From the NCBI RefSeq assembly GCF_026342735.1, contig NZ_JAPEMM010000001.1, positions 1,364,001-1,428,000 on the forward strand: a stretch of DNA of 64,000 bases, in the 5' to 3' direction. Positions 17,960 to 26,605 of the stretch are shown piece after piece. The notes below the pieces were generated by a model that saw nothing but the letters and a program-made list of their open reading frames with translations, searched no databases and was not told where the DNA came from. Both the position numbers and the translations under genes were made by a program. Numbering within the stretch: position 1 is the first letter of the stretch; each line of letters starts with the position of its first letter. The stretch comes from Streptomyces sp. NBC_00193. GTDB lineage: Bacteria > Actinomycetota > Actinomycetes > Streptomycetales > Streptomycetaceae.

Positions 17960-18709
17960 GTGTCCACCCCCACCCCGGCTCCCGCCGCTCCGCGACCGGT
18001 CCGCGTGCTGCTGGTGGAGGACGACGAGCTGATGCGCCGCTCGTTCACCGTCTCCCTGGAGCGCTACGGGTACACGGTGCGGGCCGCCGCCGACGGACTC
18101 ACGGGCCTCGAATCCTTCCGCGACGAGGACTTCGACCTGCTGATCCTCGACGTGATGCTGCCCGGCCTCGACGGGATCGGCCTGTGCCGCAAGGTCCGGG
18201 AGACCAGCCTGGTCCCGGTCCTGATGATGTCGGCGCGCGGCGACGGGCTGGACATCGTGTCGGGACTGGAGGCCGGGGCGGACGACTACGTCGTCAAGCC
18301 CGTGGACACCAACGTGCTCGTGGCCCGCATCCGCTCGCTGCTGCGGCGCGCCACCTACGCCCCCGCCCCGGCCGCCGGGCCGGCCGGGCCGGCCACGGAG
18401 CAGGAACCCGGACCGTCCGAGGGCGAACTGCTGACCTTCGGGGACCTGACCATCCACACCGGCGGCCTCGACGTGGCCGTCGCCGGAACCCCGGTGGCGC
18501 TCACCCCGACCGAACTGAAGCTGCTGCTGGAGTTCGCCGCCCACCCGGGCATCGTGCTGGAGCGGCACACCCTGCTGCGCAACGTCTGGGACTACGGCTG
18601 GGACGGCGACAGCCGGGTCGTGGACCTGTGCGTGCAGCGGCTGCGCGGCAAGCTCGGCCGGGACCGGATCGAAACGGTCCGCGGTTTCGGCTACAAGCTC
18701 AGGCGTTGA
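17960..18709 (+). CDS. OmpR/PhoB-family response regulator
   Basis: This 249-residue regulator has a receiver domain (VRVLLVEDDELM, phospho-acceptor Asp64 in LLILDVMLPG, Lys in DDYVVKPVD), an Ala/Pro linker, and a winged-helix DNA-binding domain (LTPTELKLLLEF ... RVVDLCVQRLRGKLG ... TVRGFGYKLRR). I chose GTG at 17960, with ACGGAG eight bases upstream; the earlier in-frame ATGs lack an RBS. It is coupled to the kinase gene downstream. The 152-base upstream gap holds TGATTCCC and GGGAATCA as inverted arms about 33 bases apart, a possible autoregulatory site. Confidence 0.92.
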   Translation: MSTPTPAPAAPRPVRVLLVEDDELMRRSFTVSLERYGYTVRAAADGLTGLESFRDEDFDLLILDVMLPGLDGIGLCRKVRETSLVPVLMMSARGDGLDIVSGLEAGADDYVVKPVDTNVLVARIRSLLRRATYAPAPAAGPAGPATEQEPGPSEGELLTFGDLTIHTGGLDVAVAGTPVALTPTELKLLLEFAAHPGIVLERHTLLRNVWDYGWDGDSRVVDLCVQRLRGKLGRDRIETVRGFGYKLRR

Positions 18710-18714
18710 GAGCG

Positions 18715-19962
18715 GTGCGTTCGTTCCGCCGCCCCGGGCCGCGCCGCATTCCCCTGCGCTGGAAGATCGCCGCGCTGGCGGCGGCCACCGGGTGCCTCGT
18801 CGCCGCCGCGGTCGGCGTACTGGTGCACGTGTGGACCGCGAGGGACATCCGGGAAACGGCGGAAATGCACGCCTCCAACAACGTGTACTCGGCCATGGAG
18901 ACCTACCGGCGCACCGGAACGCTCTCGGACGGCGCCGAGCTCGATCCCCCCGGCCTGCCCGCCTCGTTGAGGAACCTCACCGACGGCGACCGGCACACGG
19001 CCCCCTACGGCGGCCTCGACGAGGAGATCCCCCCGGGCGTCTGGGGCGCCCAGCGGGTCGGCGGCCCGGGCAGCCCGGTGCTCGCGCTGCGGGTCAGCAT
19101 GAACGCGGGGCTGTCCGGGCTGCGCCAGCTCGACGTGACCATGGTGATGGCCTCGCTGGTCGTCCTCGCGGTGGCCACGCCGCTCGCGGCCTACGGGGCC
19201 GGGCTGCTCGCCCGCAGGCTCCGGCAGGTCTCCGAGACCGCGGGCCGGATCTCCGCCGGGGACCTCGACGCCCGGAGCGGGATCACCGAGGGCCGCGACG
19301 AGCTGGACGACATCGCCGCCACCGTCGACCTCATGGCCGACACCCTCGGCCGCAAGCTGCGCGACGAGCGCCGGTTCACCGCCGACGTGGCCCACGAACT
19401 GCGCACCCCCGTCGGCGGTCTGCTGGCCACCGCGGACCTGCTGCCGCCCGGCGAGACGGAGGACATGCTCCGGGCCCGGGTGCGCGATCTGCGCGGGCTG
19501 GTCGAGGACCTGCTGGAGATCTCCCGGCTCGACGCGGGCGCCGAACGGCCGGTCTCCGACCGGGTTCCGCTCGACGCGGTCGTCGCCGAGGCCGTGACGC
19601 GCACCGGCCTGCCCACCGAGGTCGACGTCGCCGAACGGGCCGGGAGCGTGGAGACCGACCCGCGCCGCCTCGAACGGATCGTCGGCAACCTCGTCGTCAA
19701 CGCCCACCGGCACGGGGCGGCCCCGGTCCGGGTCACCGTCGAGGACCGTACGGTCGTCGTACGCGACCACGGCCCCGGCTTCCCCGCCGACCTGCTGCGC
19801 GACGGCCCGCGCCGCTTCCAGACGGGCGCGGCCGAGCGCGGCTCGGGCCACGGCCTGGGCCTGACCATCGCCGTGGGCCAGGCCCGGGTCCTCGGCGCGG
19901 AACTCCGCTTCGAGAACGCCCCGGACGGCGGCGCGGTCGCCACCCTCCACCTCCCGTCCTGA
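18715..19962 (+). CDS. Two-component sensor histidine kinase
   Basis: This is a 415-residue membrane kinase. TM1 (AALAAATGCLVAAAVGVLV) precedes a ~80-residue external sensor, then TM2 (MASLVVLAVATPLAAYGAG), HAMP, the dimerisation/phosphorylation helix VAHELRTPVGGL, and an ATPase domain with N-box NLVVNAHRHG, G1 DHGPGFP and G2 GSGHGLGLTI. GTG at 18715 is chosen; TTG at 18706, overlapping the regulator stop, is equally possible. The signal is unknown. The MacB-like transporter downstream is the likely target. Confidence 0.9.
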   Translation: MRSFRRPGPRRIPLRWKIAALAAATGCLVAAAVGVLVHVWTARDIRETAEMHASNNVYSAMETYRRTGTLSDGAELDPPGLPASLRNLTDGDRHTAPYGGLDEEIPPGVWGAQRVGGPGSPVLALRVSMNAGLSGLRQLDVTMVMASLVVLAVATPLAAYGAGLLARRLRQVSETAGRISAGDLDARSGITEGRDELDDIAATVDLMADTLGRKLRDERRFTADVAHELRTPVGGLLATADLLPPGETEDMLRARVRDLRGLVEDLLEISRLDAGAERPVSDRVPLDAVVAEAVTRTGLPTEVDVAERAGSVETDPRRLERIVGNLVVNAHRHGAAPVRVTVEDRTVVVRDHGPGFPADLLRDGPRRFQTGAAERGSGHGLGLTIAVGQARVLGAELRFENAPDGGAVATLHLPS

Positions 19963-19969
19963 CCCCCAA

Positions 19970-20040
19970 CCGCCCTACCCCCAGCCCCGAGGGGGTCCGG
20001 GGCACCGCCCCGGGGAACGGGCGAAGGGCGGGGTGGGGGA
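19970..20040. repeat. GC-rich palindromic extragenic element
   Basis: This stretch shares the boxes GGGGTCCGGGGC and CCGGGGAACGGGCGAAGGGC with the larger element at 63538-63725. It can fold into a stem (GTCCGGGGC...GCCCCGG) and may end the kinase transcript. The remaining ~195 bases up to 20235 look non-coding and probably hold the ABC promoter. Confidence 0.5.
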
Positions 20041-20235
20041 CCTGGGCCGTCTCTTTCGGATCTTGCCGGGCCCGCGACGCCTGGCCCCGCGCCTGGCCCC
20101 GCGCAGCGGCAGCCCGGCCGCTACCGGACCGATACACACCGGAGCACCCCCCGATACCCCGTGCCCCGGGCCGTCGATACCTCCCCCGGACACCCTTCGA
20201 AGTGCAGCCTTCCGCGCCCGAAGAGGAGTCCCCCC

Positions 20236-21021
20236 GTGACCGCCGCCCCCCATGCCCCGCATGCCCCGCACCCCTCGCCGACCGGCATCGCGGCGGCCAC
20301 CACCGACCTCTCGAAGGTCTACGGAAACGGCGACACCCGGGTCGTGGCCCTGGACCGCGTCAGCATCTCCTTCCACGAGGGCCGGTTCACCGCGATCATG
20401 GGCCCCTCCGGCTGCGGCAAGTCCACGCTGATGCACTGCGCCGCCGGGCTCGACTCCTTCAGCTCCGGCTCCGCCCGCATCGGCACCACCGAGCTGGGCT
20501 CCCTGAACGACGAGCAGCTCACCCGGCTGCGCCGGGACCGGATCGGGTTCATCTTCCAGGCGTTCAACCTGATGCCGACGCTGACCGCGCTGGAGAACAT
20601 CACCCTGCCGCTGACCATCGCCGGCCGTAAGCCCGACCGGCAGTGGCTGGACCACGTGGTCGCCCTGACCGGCCTCTCGCAGCGCCTCGGCCACCGTCCC
20701 GGGCAGCTGTCCGGCGGGCAGCAGCAGCGCGTGGCGGTGGCCCGGGCCCTGATCGGCCGTCCCTCGATCATCTTCGGCGACGAGCCCACGGGAAACCTCG
20801 ACTCCCGCGCCGGGGCCGAGGTCCTCGGCTTCCTGCGCGACTCCGTGCGCGAGCTGGGCCGGACCGTGGTCATGGTCACCCACGACCCCGTCGCCGCCGC
20901 GTACGCGGACCGCGTGGTGTTCCTGTCCGACGGACGGCTGGTCGACGAGATGGTGCAGCCCACCGCGGACCGGGTCCTGGACCGGATGAAGGCCTTCGAC
21001 GCGCGCTCGCGCACGAGCTGA
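20236..21021 (+). CDS. MacB/LolD-type ABC transporter ATP-binding protein
   Basis: This 261-residue ATPase has Walker A GPSGCGKST, signature LSGGQQQRVAVARAL, Walker B IIFGDEPTGNLDS and the switch His in MVTHDP. It belongs to the lipoprotein/macrolide-exporter class that pairs with FtsX-type permeases. GAGGAG precedes the GTG at 20236. Pairing with the permease downstream and the two-component system upstream suggests a stress- or antibiotic-responsive export module. Confidence 0.93.
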   Translation: MTAAPHAPHAPHPSPTGIAAATTDLSKVYGNGDTRVVALDRVSISFHEGRFTAIMGPSGCGKSTLMHCAAGLDSFSSGSARIGTTELGSLNDEQLTRLRRDRIGFIFQAFNLMPTLTALENITLPLTIAGRKPDRQWLDHVVALTGLSQRLGHRPGQLSGGQQQRVAVARALIGRPSIIFGDEPTGNLDSRAGAEVLGFLRDSVRELGRTVVMVTHDPVAAAYADRVVFLSDGRLVDEMVQPTADRVLDRMKAFDARSRTS

Positions 21022-21092
21022 CCCCTCCGCGCTCCCGCACCGAACCAGCCGCCCGCCCGCTCCCCGGGCCAGCCTCCCAGGATCCGCATCCC

Positions 21093-23621
21093 ATGTTCCG
21101 TACCGCCCTGCGCAACGTGCTCGCGCACAAGGCCCGCCTGCTGATGACCGTGTTCGCGGTCATGCTCGGGGTCACCTTCGTCACCGGCAGCCTCGTCTAC
21201 GGCGACAGCCAGAAGCAGGCCGCCGTCGACCGGGCGAGCGCCGGCTACGACCGCATCTCCCTCAACGTCTCGCCCAACTCCGTGCCCGGCGCCCCGCCCG
21301 CCACCCTCGACGCCCGCACCGCGGCCTCCCTGGCCGAGGTCCCCGGTGTCGCTGCCGCCGCGGGCCGGGTCAACGGCTTCGCCGCCGTCGCCGACCCCGA
21401 GGGCCGGCTGCTGGGCAGCGCCGATTTCCGCAAGGGCGGCAACTTCGCCCCGGGCAAGGACGGAAGGGACCCGGCCTACGCCTTCAAGGAGGGCTCCGGC
21501 CCGGCCGACGGCAAGGCCGTCGCCCTCGACGAGGCCTCCGCCGCCAAGGGCGGCTACCGCGTCGGTGACACCGTGCGCGTCGGCACGAGCACCGGCGCCG
21601 AGTCCTACCGGCTCAGCGGCGTCTTCCGCACCGACGCCTCGAAGCTGTCCCCCGGGGGCAGCCTCGTGCTGTTCGACAACGCCACCGCCCAGCGGCTGTA
21701 CCTCGAGCCCGGCCGGTACACGGACATCGAGATCACGGCCGCCCCCGGCACCGACGCGGCGCAGCTCCTCACCCGGGTCGAAGCGGTGATCCCCAAGGAC
21801 TCCACCGCGGTCACCGGTGCCCAGCTCGCCCGGATCCAGGCGAACATGGCCTCCAGCGACAGCGACACCATGAGCCAGATCATGGTGGGCTTCGCCGCGG
21901 TCGCCCTGTTCGTGGCCACCTTCCTCATCTCCAACACCTTCACCATGCTGGTCTCCCGGCGCACCCGGGAGCTGGCCCTGATGCGGGCCGTCGGCGCCAC
22001 CCGCAAGCAGGTCCGCCGGATCCTGCTGACCGAGTCCGTGCTCGTCGGCCTGATCGCCTCCGTGGCCGGCATCCTGGCCGGCACCGGGGTCGCCGCCCTG
22101 CTCCAGGCCTCCTTCTCCGCCGCCGACGGCCCGGACGCCCCGCTGACCCTGCTCCCCTCCACGGTGATCATCGCGCTGGTGGTCGGCACCGTCCTGCCCG
22201 TGATCGCCGCCTGGGTGCCGGTCCGCCGGGCCATGGCCATCCCGCCCGTCGCCGCGCTCGGCGCCGCCGAACCGGCCGCACCCGCGCACGCCGGCTCCCT
22301 GCGCACCCGGATCGGCGCCGCCCTGCTCCTCACCGGAGCGGCCGCCACCCTGTACGGAGCCCTCGCGGCCGACGGCGACGCCCGGACCGTCATCGGCCTC
22401 GGCGCGGCCCTCACCCTGACCGGCGCGATCGGCCTCATCCCGCTGCTGTCCCGGCCGTTCACCGCCCTGCTCCGGCCGCTGCTGCTCCGCTACAGCCCGG
22501 TGCACGGCGACCTCGCCGCCCGCAACACCGTGCGCGACCCGCGACGTACCGGCGCCACCGCCGCGGCGCTCGCCATCGCCCTCGCGCTCGCCTCGGGCCT
22601 GTCCGTCCTCGGCGCCTCCGCCACCCAGTACCTCGACGGCGCGACCACCCGCGACATCACCGCCGACTACCTGGTGCAGGCCCCCTCGGGCGGGCAGCGG
22701 ATGACCCCCGCCACCGCCGAACCCCTCAAGAAGCTGACCGGCGCCACCTACAGCCCGCTCAACCAGTCCACCGAGTACCGGATCGGCGGCGTCCGCTCGG
22801 TCCTGACCGGCGTCGACCCCGCCGCCATCAGCCGCCTCCTGCGCTACGAGGTGACCGCGGGCTCCCTCGACAGCCTCGCCCAGGGCAAGGTCGCCGTCGC
22901 CGACTACAAGGCCCGGGCCAACGGATGGAAGGTCGGCCAGATCCTCCCCGTGAAGCGGCTGGACCAGCAGGGCGAGGTCACCATCGGCGCGATCTACCGC
23001 GCGGACGAACAGAGCAAGGTGCTGCCCAGCATCACCGCACCCGATTCCCTGGTCGCCCGCTTCGACTCCGCCCCGCACACCGACTCGATCGTCGTGGCCA
23101 CGGCGGGCGGCCCCGGCCGGGCCCAGCTCGCGAGCGTCGTCAAGGCGCTCGGCGACAACCCCGCCCTGTCCGTCCTGGACAAGGAGGCCATCCGGGCCGA
23201 GGACACCAGCGGCATCGGCGACCAGCTCAACATCTTCTACGCGCTGCTCAGCATGGCCCTGGTGATCGCCGCCCTGGGCATCGCCAACACCCTCGCCATG
23301 TCGGTGCTCGAACGCCGCAAGGAGATCGGCACGCTCCGCGCCCTCGGCCTGGACCGCACCGGAGTGACCCGGATGATCCGCATCGAGGCCCTGCTCGTCG
23401 GCGCCCTCGGCGCGGCCGTCGGCACGGTCATGGGCGTCTTCACGGGCTGGGCCCTCGGCAACACCCTCCAGGAGAGCGTCACGGGATACGCCCTGGTCAT
23501 CCCCTGGGGACGGCTCGCCCTCGGGGTGCTGCTCGCCCTGGCCGGCGCCCTCCTCGCCTCCCTCTGGCCGGCCCGCAGGGCCGCCGGTGTCGACATCCCC
23601 GCGGCGACCGCGGCGCAGTGA
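21093..23621 (+). CDS. FtsX-type ABC transporter permease
   Basis: This 842-residue permease has TM1 (LLMTVFAVMLGVTFVTGSL), a large extracytoplasmic MacB-like domain to ~260, and a first FtsX helix trio (residues ~265-390, SDTMSQIMVGFAAVALFVATF, with SRRTRELALMRAVGATRKQ). A second TM pair and outer domain follow, then a second FtsX trio (NIFYALLSMALVIAALGIANT ... LERRKEIGTLRALGLDR). This two-FtsX layout is common in actinobacterial exporters. It acts with the upstream ATPase; the substrate is unknown. Confidence 0.92.
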   Translation: MFRTALRNVLAHKARLLMTVFAVMLGVTFVTGSLVYGDSQKQAAVDRASAGYDRISLNVSPNSVPGAPPATLDARTAASLAEVPGVAAAAGRVNGFAAVADPEGRLLGSADFRKGGNFAPGKDGRDPAYAFKEGSGPADGKAVALDEASAAKGGYRVGDTVRVGTSTGAESYRLSGVFRTDASKLSPGGSLVLFDNATAQRLYLEPGRYTDIEITAAPGTDAAQLLTRVEAVIPKDSTAVTGAQLARIQANMASSDSDTMSQIMVGFAAVALFVATFLISNTFTMLVSRRTRELALMRAVGATRKQVRRILLTESVLVGLIASVAGILAGTGVAALLQASFSAADGPDAPLTLLPSTVIIALVVGTVLPVIAAWVPVRRAMAIPPVAALGAAEPAAPAHAGSLRTRIGAALLLTGAAATLYGALAADGDARTVIGLGAALTLTGAIGLIPLLSRPFTALLRPLLLRYSPVHGDLAARNTVRDPRRTGATAAALAIALALASGLSVLGASATQYLDGATTRDITADYLVQAPSGGQRMTPATAEPLKKLTGATYSPLNQSTEYRIGGVRSVLTGVDPAAISRLLRYEVTAGSLDSLAQGKVAVADYKARANGWKVGQILPVKRLDQQGEVTIGAIYRADEQSKVLPSITAPDSLVARFDSAPHTDSIVVATAGGPGRAQLASVVKALGDNPALSVLDKEAIRAEDTSGIGDQLNIFYALLSMALVIAALGIANTLAMSVLERRKEIGTLRALGLDRTGVTRMIRIEALLVGALGAAVGTVMGVFTGWALGNTLQESVTGYALVIPWGRLALGVLLALAGALLASLWPARRAAGVDIPAATAAQ

Positions 23622-23628
23622 CCGCTCA

Positions 23629-23687
23629 CCCCGCGCGCCCCGCCCCCGTGACCCGGATGGGTCAGCGCGGGGGCGGGGCGCGCGGGG
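23629..23687. terminator. Strong hairpin after the permease gene
   Basis: Perfect 20-base arms at 23629-23648 and 23668-23687 flank a loop that contains a small TGAC/GTCA stem. It lacks a T-run, as is usual in Streptomyces. Confidence 0.6.
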
Positions 23688-23693
23688 CGCGCA

Positions 23694-23699
23694 CAGGAT
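23694..23699 (+). promoter_or_regulatory. -10 box of a leaderless promoter
   Basis: CAGGAT stands six bases before the ATG at 23706, with no ribosome binding site. It is a weaker match to TANNNT than the other cases. Confidence 0.35.
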
Positions 23700-23705
23700 G
23701 AAGGC

Positions 23706-25283
23706 ATGCCCACACACGCCCTGCGGGTCGCCGCTGCCGCCGCCGCTGCCGCCGCGCTGCTCGCCACCAGTGCCTGTTCCGACGGCGGAGGCAAGGAGAA
23801 GAGGGGCAAGGACGGCGCCGCCCAGGGCATCAAGAAACCGAAGTGGGGCGACTGCCAGGCTCCCACCGCCGCCGAGGGCGGCGGGCAGGTCCCCGGCAAG
23901 GACTGGCAGTGCGCCGTCCTCGACGTGCCCCTGGACTACGCCGAGCCCGAGGGGGAGACGATCCCGCTGGCCTTGATCCGGGCCAAGGCCCGCGACAAGG
24001 ACAAGCGGATCGGTTCGCTCGTCTTCAACTTCGGCGGCCCGGGCGGCTCCGGCATCACCACCCTGCCCGGCGCGGCGAAGGAGTACGCGGCCCTGCGCGA
24101 GCGCTACGACCTCGTCAGCTTCGACCCGCGCGGGGTGGGCCGCAGCGCGCCCGTGCTGTGCGAGGACGACAAGCAGCTGGACGCGTACTACGCCGCCGAC
24201 TCCAGCCCCTCGACGCCGGAGGAGGAGAAGCAGTTCCTCGCCACCTCCAAGCAGTACAAGGAGGCCTGCGAGGCGAAGTCCGGCAAGGTGCTGCCCCACG
24301 TCGGCACCGAGAACGCGGCCCGTGACCTGGACCGGATCCGCCAGGCCCTCGGCGACGAGAAGCTGTACTACTTCGGCATCTCCTACGGCACCGAGCTCGG
24401 CGGGGTCTACGCCCACCTCTTCCCCAAGAACGTCGGCCGGGCCGTCTTCGACGCCGTGGTCGACCCGACCAAGAACTCCGAGGAGGGCGCCCTCGGCCAG
24501 GCCAAGGGCTTCCAGCTCGCGCTCGGCAACTTCGCCCAGGACTGCGTGAACCGCGGCGACTCCTGCCAACTGCAGGGCAGCACCGCCAAGGAGATCGAGG
24601 CGAACATCATCAAGCTCCAGAAGGAGCTGGCGGCCAAGCCCATCCCCGGCTCCGGCGACCGGCTGCTCACGGAGGACGCCGCGACGAACGGCATCGCCTT
24701 CGCCCTGTACTCCAAGGAGGCCTGGCCGCTGCTGGAACAGGGCCTGGACGAGGCCGAGGGCGGCCAGGGGCAGCTGCTGCTCGCCATGTCGGACGCCCTC
24801 AACGGCCGCGACCCGAAGGGCACCTACAGCAACATCGGGTCGGCCAACACCGCCATCAGCTGTGCCGACTCCAAGGACCGCTACACGCTCGCGCAGACCA
24901 AGGCGAAGCTGCCCGAGTTCCGCGCCGCCTCTCCCGTCTTCGGGGACTTCCTCGGCTGGGCCATGATGGGCTGCACCGACTGGCCCGTCGCCGGCGCCTG
25001 GAACACCCCGGACGTCTCCGCCCCCGGCTCGGCGCCCATCCTGGTGATCGGCAACACCGGTGACCCTGCGACCCCGTACGAGGGCGCCCGCAAGATGGTG
25101 GAGCGGCTCGGCCCCGGCGTCGGCGTGGAGCTCACCTTCAAGGGCGAGGGCCACGGCGCCTACAACAGCGGTGACCCCTGCGTACAGCAGGCGGTCGACG
25201 CCTACCTGCTCGACGGAAAGGTGCCCGGCAAGGGCACGGTGTGCACGGCGTCGAAGTCCCCGGCGCCGACCTCGCCCGTCTAG
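23706..25283 (+). CDS. Secreted tripeptidyl-aminopeptidase-like alpha/beta hydrolase (lipoprotein)
   Basis: The 525-residue protein begins with a signal peptide and lipobox-like sequence LLATSAC (Cys23), so it is probably membrane-anchored outside the cell. It has the oxyanion region FNFGGPGGSG, nucleophile Ser226 in YFGISYGTELGG, a cap domain, and the TAP-like C-terminal domain with the catalytic Asp in IGNTGDPATPYE and His in GEGHGAYN. These features match Streptomyces SlpD/SlpE/Tap proteases, which remove N-terminal tripeptides. It stands alone between two hairpins. Confidence 0.9.
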   Translation: MPTHALRVAAAAAAAAALLATSACSDGGGKEKRGKDGAAQGIKKPKWGDCQAPTAAEGGGQVPGKDWQCAVLDVPLDYAEPEGETIPLALIRAKARDKDKRIGSLVFNFGGPGGSGITTLPGAAKEYAALRERYDLVSFDPRGVGRSAPVLCEDDKQLDAYYAADSSPSTPEEEKQFLATSKQYKEACEAKSGKVLPHVGTENAARDLDRIRQALGDEKLYYFGISYGTELGGVYAHLFPKNVGRAVFDAVVDPTKNSEEGALGQAKGFQLALGNFAQDCVNRGDSCQLQGSTAKEIEANIIKLQKELAAKPIPGSGDRLLTEDAATNGIAFALYSKEAWPLLEQGLDEAEGGQGQLLLAMSDALNGRDPKGTYSNIGSANTAISCADSKDRYTLAQTKAKLPEFRAASPVFGDFLGWAMMGCTDWPVAGAWNTPDVSAPGSAPILVIGNTGDPATPYEGARKMVERLGPGVGVELTFKGEGHGAYNSGDPCVQQAVDAYLLDGKVPGKGTVCTASKSPAPTSPV

Positions 25284-25298
25284 GCACCCGGAGCACGA

Positions 25299-25339
25299 CG
25301 AAGGGGCCGTACCTCGCTCGCGCGGGTACGGCCCCTTCG
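25299..25339. terminator. Bidirectional terminator hairpin
   Basis: Fifteen-base arms (25299-25313 and 25325-25339) read CGAAGGGGCCGTACC and its complement. They lie between convergent genes (the hydrolase and moeZ). Confidence 0.8.
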
Positions 25340-25356
25340 GGTGACTGCTGGTGGGA

Positions 25357-26535
25357 CTAGTAGACCGGCTTGTCGGGCTCGATCTGGTGGACCCAGCCGA
25401 TGACGCCGCCGCCGACGTGGACCGCGTCCGCGAAGCCCGCGGACTTCAGGACCGCGAGGACTTCCGCACTGCGGACACCCGTCTTGCAGTGCAAGACGAT
25501 GCGCTTGTCCTGCGGCAGGTCCTGGAGGGCGGTGCCCATCAGGAACTCGCCCTTGGGGATCAGCTTCGCGCCGGGGATCGAGACGATCTCGTACTCGTTG
25601 ATCTCACGGACGTCGATGATCTCGATCGGCTCGTCGCCGTCGATCCACTCCTTGAGCTGCTTGGGAGTGATCGTCGAGCCGAGCGCGGCCTCCTGGGCCT
25701 CCTCCGACACGACGCCGCAGAAGGCCTCGTAGTCGATGAGCTCGGTGACGGTCGCGTTCGGACCGCAGACCGCGCAGTCGGGGTCCTTGCGGACCTTGAC
25801 CTGGCGGTACTGCATCTCCAGGGCGTCGTAGATCATCAGACGGCCGACCAGCGACTCGCCGACGCCGGTGAGGACCTTGATGGCCTCGGTGACCTGGATG
25901 GACCCGATGGACGCGCAGAGCACGCCCAGCACGCCGCCCTCGGCGCAGCTCGGGACCATGCCCGGCGGGGGCGGCTCCGGGTAGAGGCAGCGGTAGCACG
26001 GGCCGTGCTCGGACCAGAAGACCGAGGCCTGGCCGTCGAAGCGGTAGATCGAGCCCCAGACGTACGGCTTGTTCAGCAGCACGCAGGCGTCGTTCACGAG
26101 GTAGCGCGTGGCGAAGTTGTCCGTGCCGTCGACGATGAGGTCGTACTGGCTGAAGATCTCCATCACGTTGTCGGCTTCGAGCCGCTCTTCGTGGAGGACC
26201 ACGTTCACGTACGGGTTGATGCCCAGCACGCTGTCGCGAGCCGACTCGGCCTTGGAACGGCCGATGTCCGCCTGGCTGTGGATGATCTGGCGCTGCAGGT
26301 TCGACTCGTCGACCTCGTCGAACTCCACGATGCCCAGCGTGCCCACGCCGGCCGCGGCCAGGTACATGAGGGCGGGCGAGCCGAGGCCGCCCGCGCCCAC
26401 GGCCAGCACCTTGGCGTTCTTCAGGCGCTTCTGGCCGTCCATCCCCACGTCGGGGATGATCAGGTGGCGGGAGTACCGACGGACCTCGTCAACGGTGAGC
26501 TCAGCAGCTGGCTCTACCAGGGGTGGCAGCGACAC
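25357..26535 (-). CDS. moeZ: Adenylyltransferase/sulfurtransferase MoeZ
   Basis: This 392-residue fusion has an N-terminal E1-like ThiF/MoeB domain (AVGAGGLGSPALMYLAAAG; paired CYRC and CAVC zinc ligands) and a C-terminal rhodanese domain with active Cys350 in VLHCKTGVRS. It adenylates the C-terminal Gly-Gly of sulfur-carrier proteins and transfers sulfur to them for molybdopterin, thiamine and other sulfur products. Molybdopterin made this way would feed NarG. GTG at 26535 has GGAG six bases upstream. A sigma-R promoter precedes it. Confidence 0.96.
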   Translation of the reverse strand: MSLPPLVEPAAELTVDEVRRYSRHLIIPDVGMDGQKRLKNAKVLAVGAGGLGSPALMYLAAAGVGTLGIVEFDEVDESNLQRQIIHSQADIGRSKAESARDSVLGINPYVNVVLHEERLEADNVMEIFSQYDLIVDGTDNFATRYLVNDACVLLNKPYVWGSIYRFDGQASVFWSEHGPCYRCLYPEPPPPGMVPSCAEGGVLGVLCASIGSIQVTEAIKVLTGVGESLVGRLMIYDALEMQYRQVKVRKDPDCAVCGPNATVTELIDYEAFCGVVSEEAQEAALGSTITPKQLKEWIDGDEPIEIIDVREINEYEIVSIPGAKLIPKGEFLMGTALQDLPQDKRIVLHCKTGVRSAEVLAVLKSAGFADAVHVGGGVIGWVHQIEPDKPVY

Positions 26536-26579
26536 GGGGACTCCGTAGATGATTAAGTCTTAACGGTGGTTCTTCCCGT

Positions 26580-26605
26580 AACACTGCCACGCCCTCCTTC
26601 ATTCC
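26580..26605 (-). promoter_or_regulatory. Sigma-R (disulfide-stress) promoter of moeZ
   Basis: On the minus strand GGAAT (26605-26601), 18 bases, then GTT (26582-26580) match the sigma-R consensus GGAAT-N18/19-GTT. The start point would lie ~35 bases before the GTG, with a normal RBS. The -35 element touches the stop codon of the spherulin-like gene. I recall that the S. coelicolor moeZ homologue is a sigma-R target, which agrees. Confidence 0.8.

Noticed and set aside
23629..23687. CRISPR-like or mobile-element terminal repeat
   Set aside because: It is a single perfect GC hairpin directly after a stop codon, which is explained by a terminator.
20319..25154. 4.8-kb minus-strand open frame across the ABC and hydrolase genes
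   Set aside because: It has Gly/Ala/Glu/Arg-rich low-information sequence, no RBS and no family motif, while the plus strand holds three clear genes.
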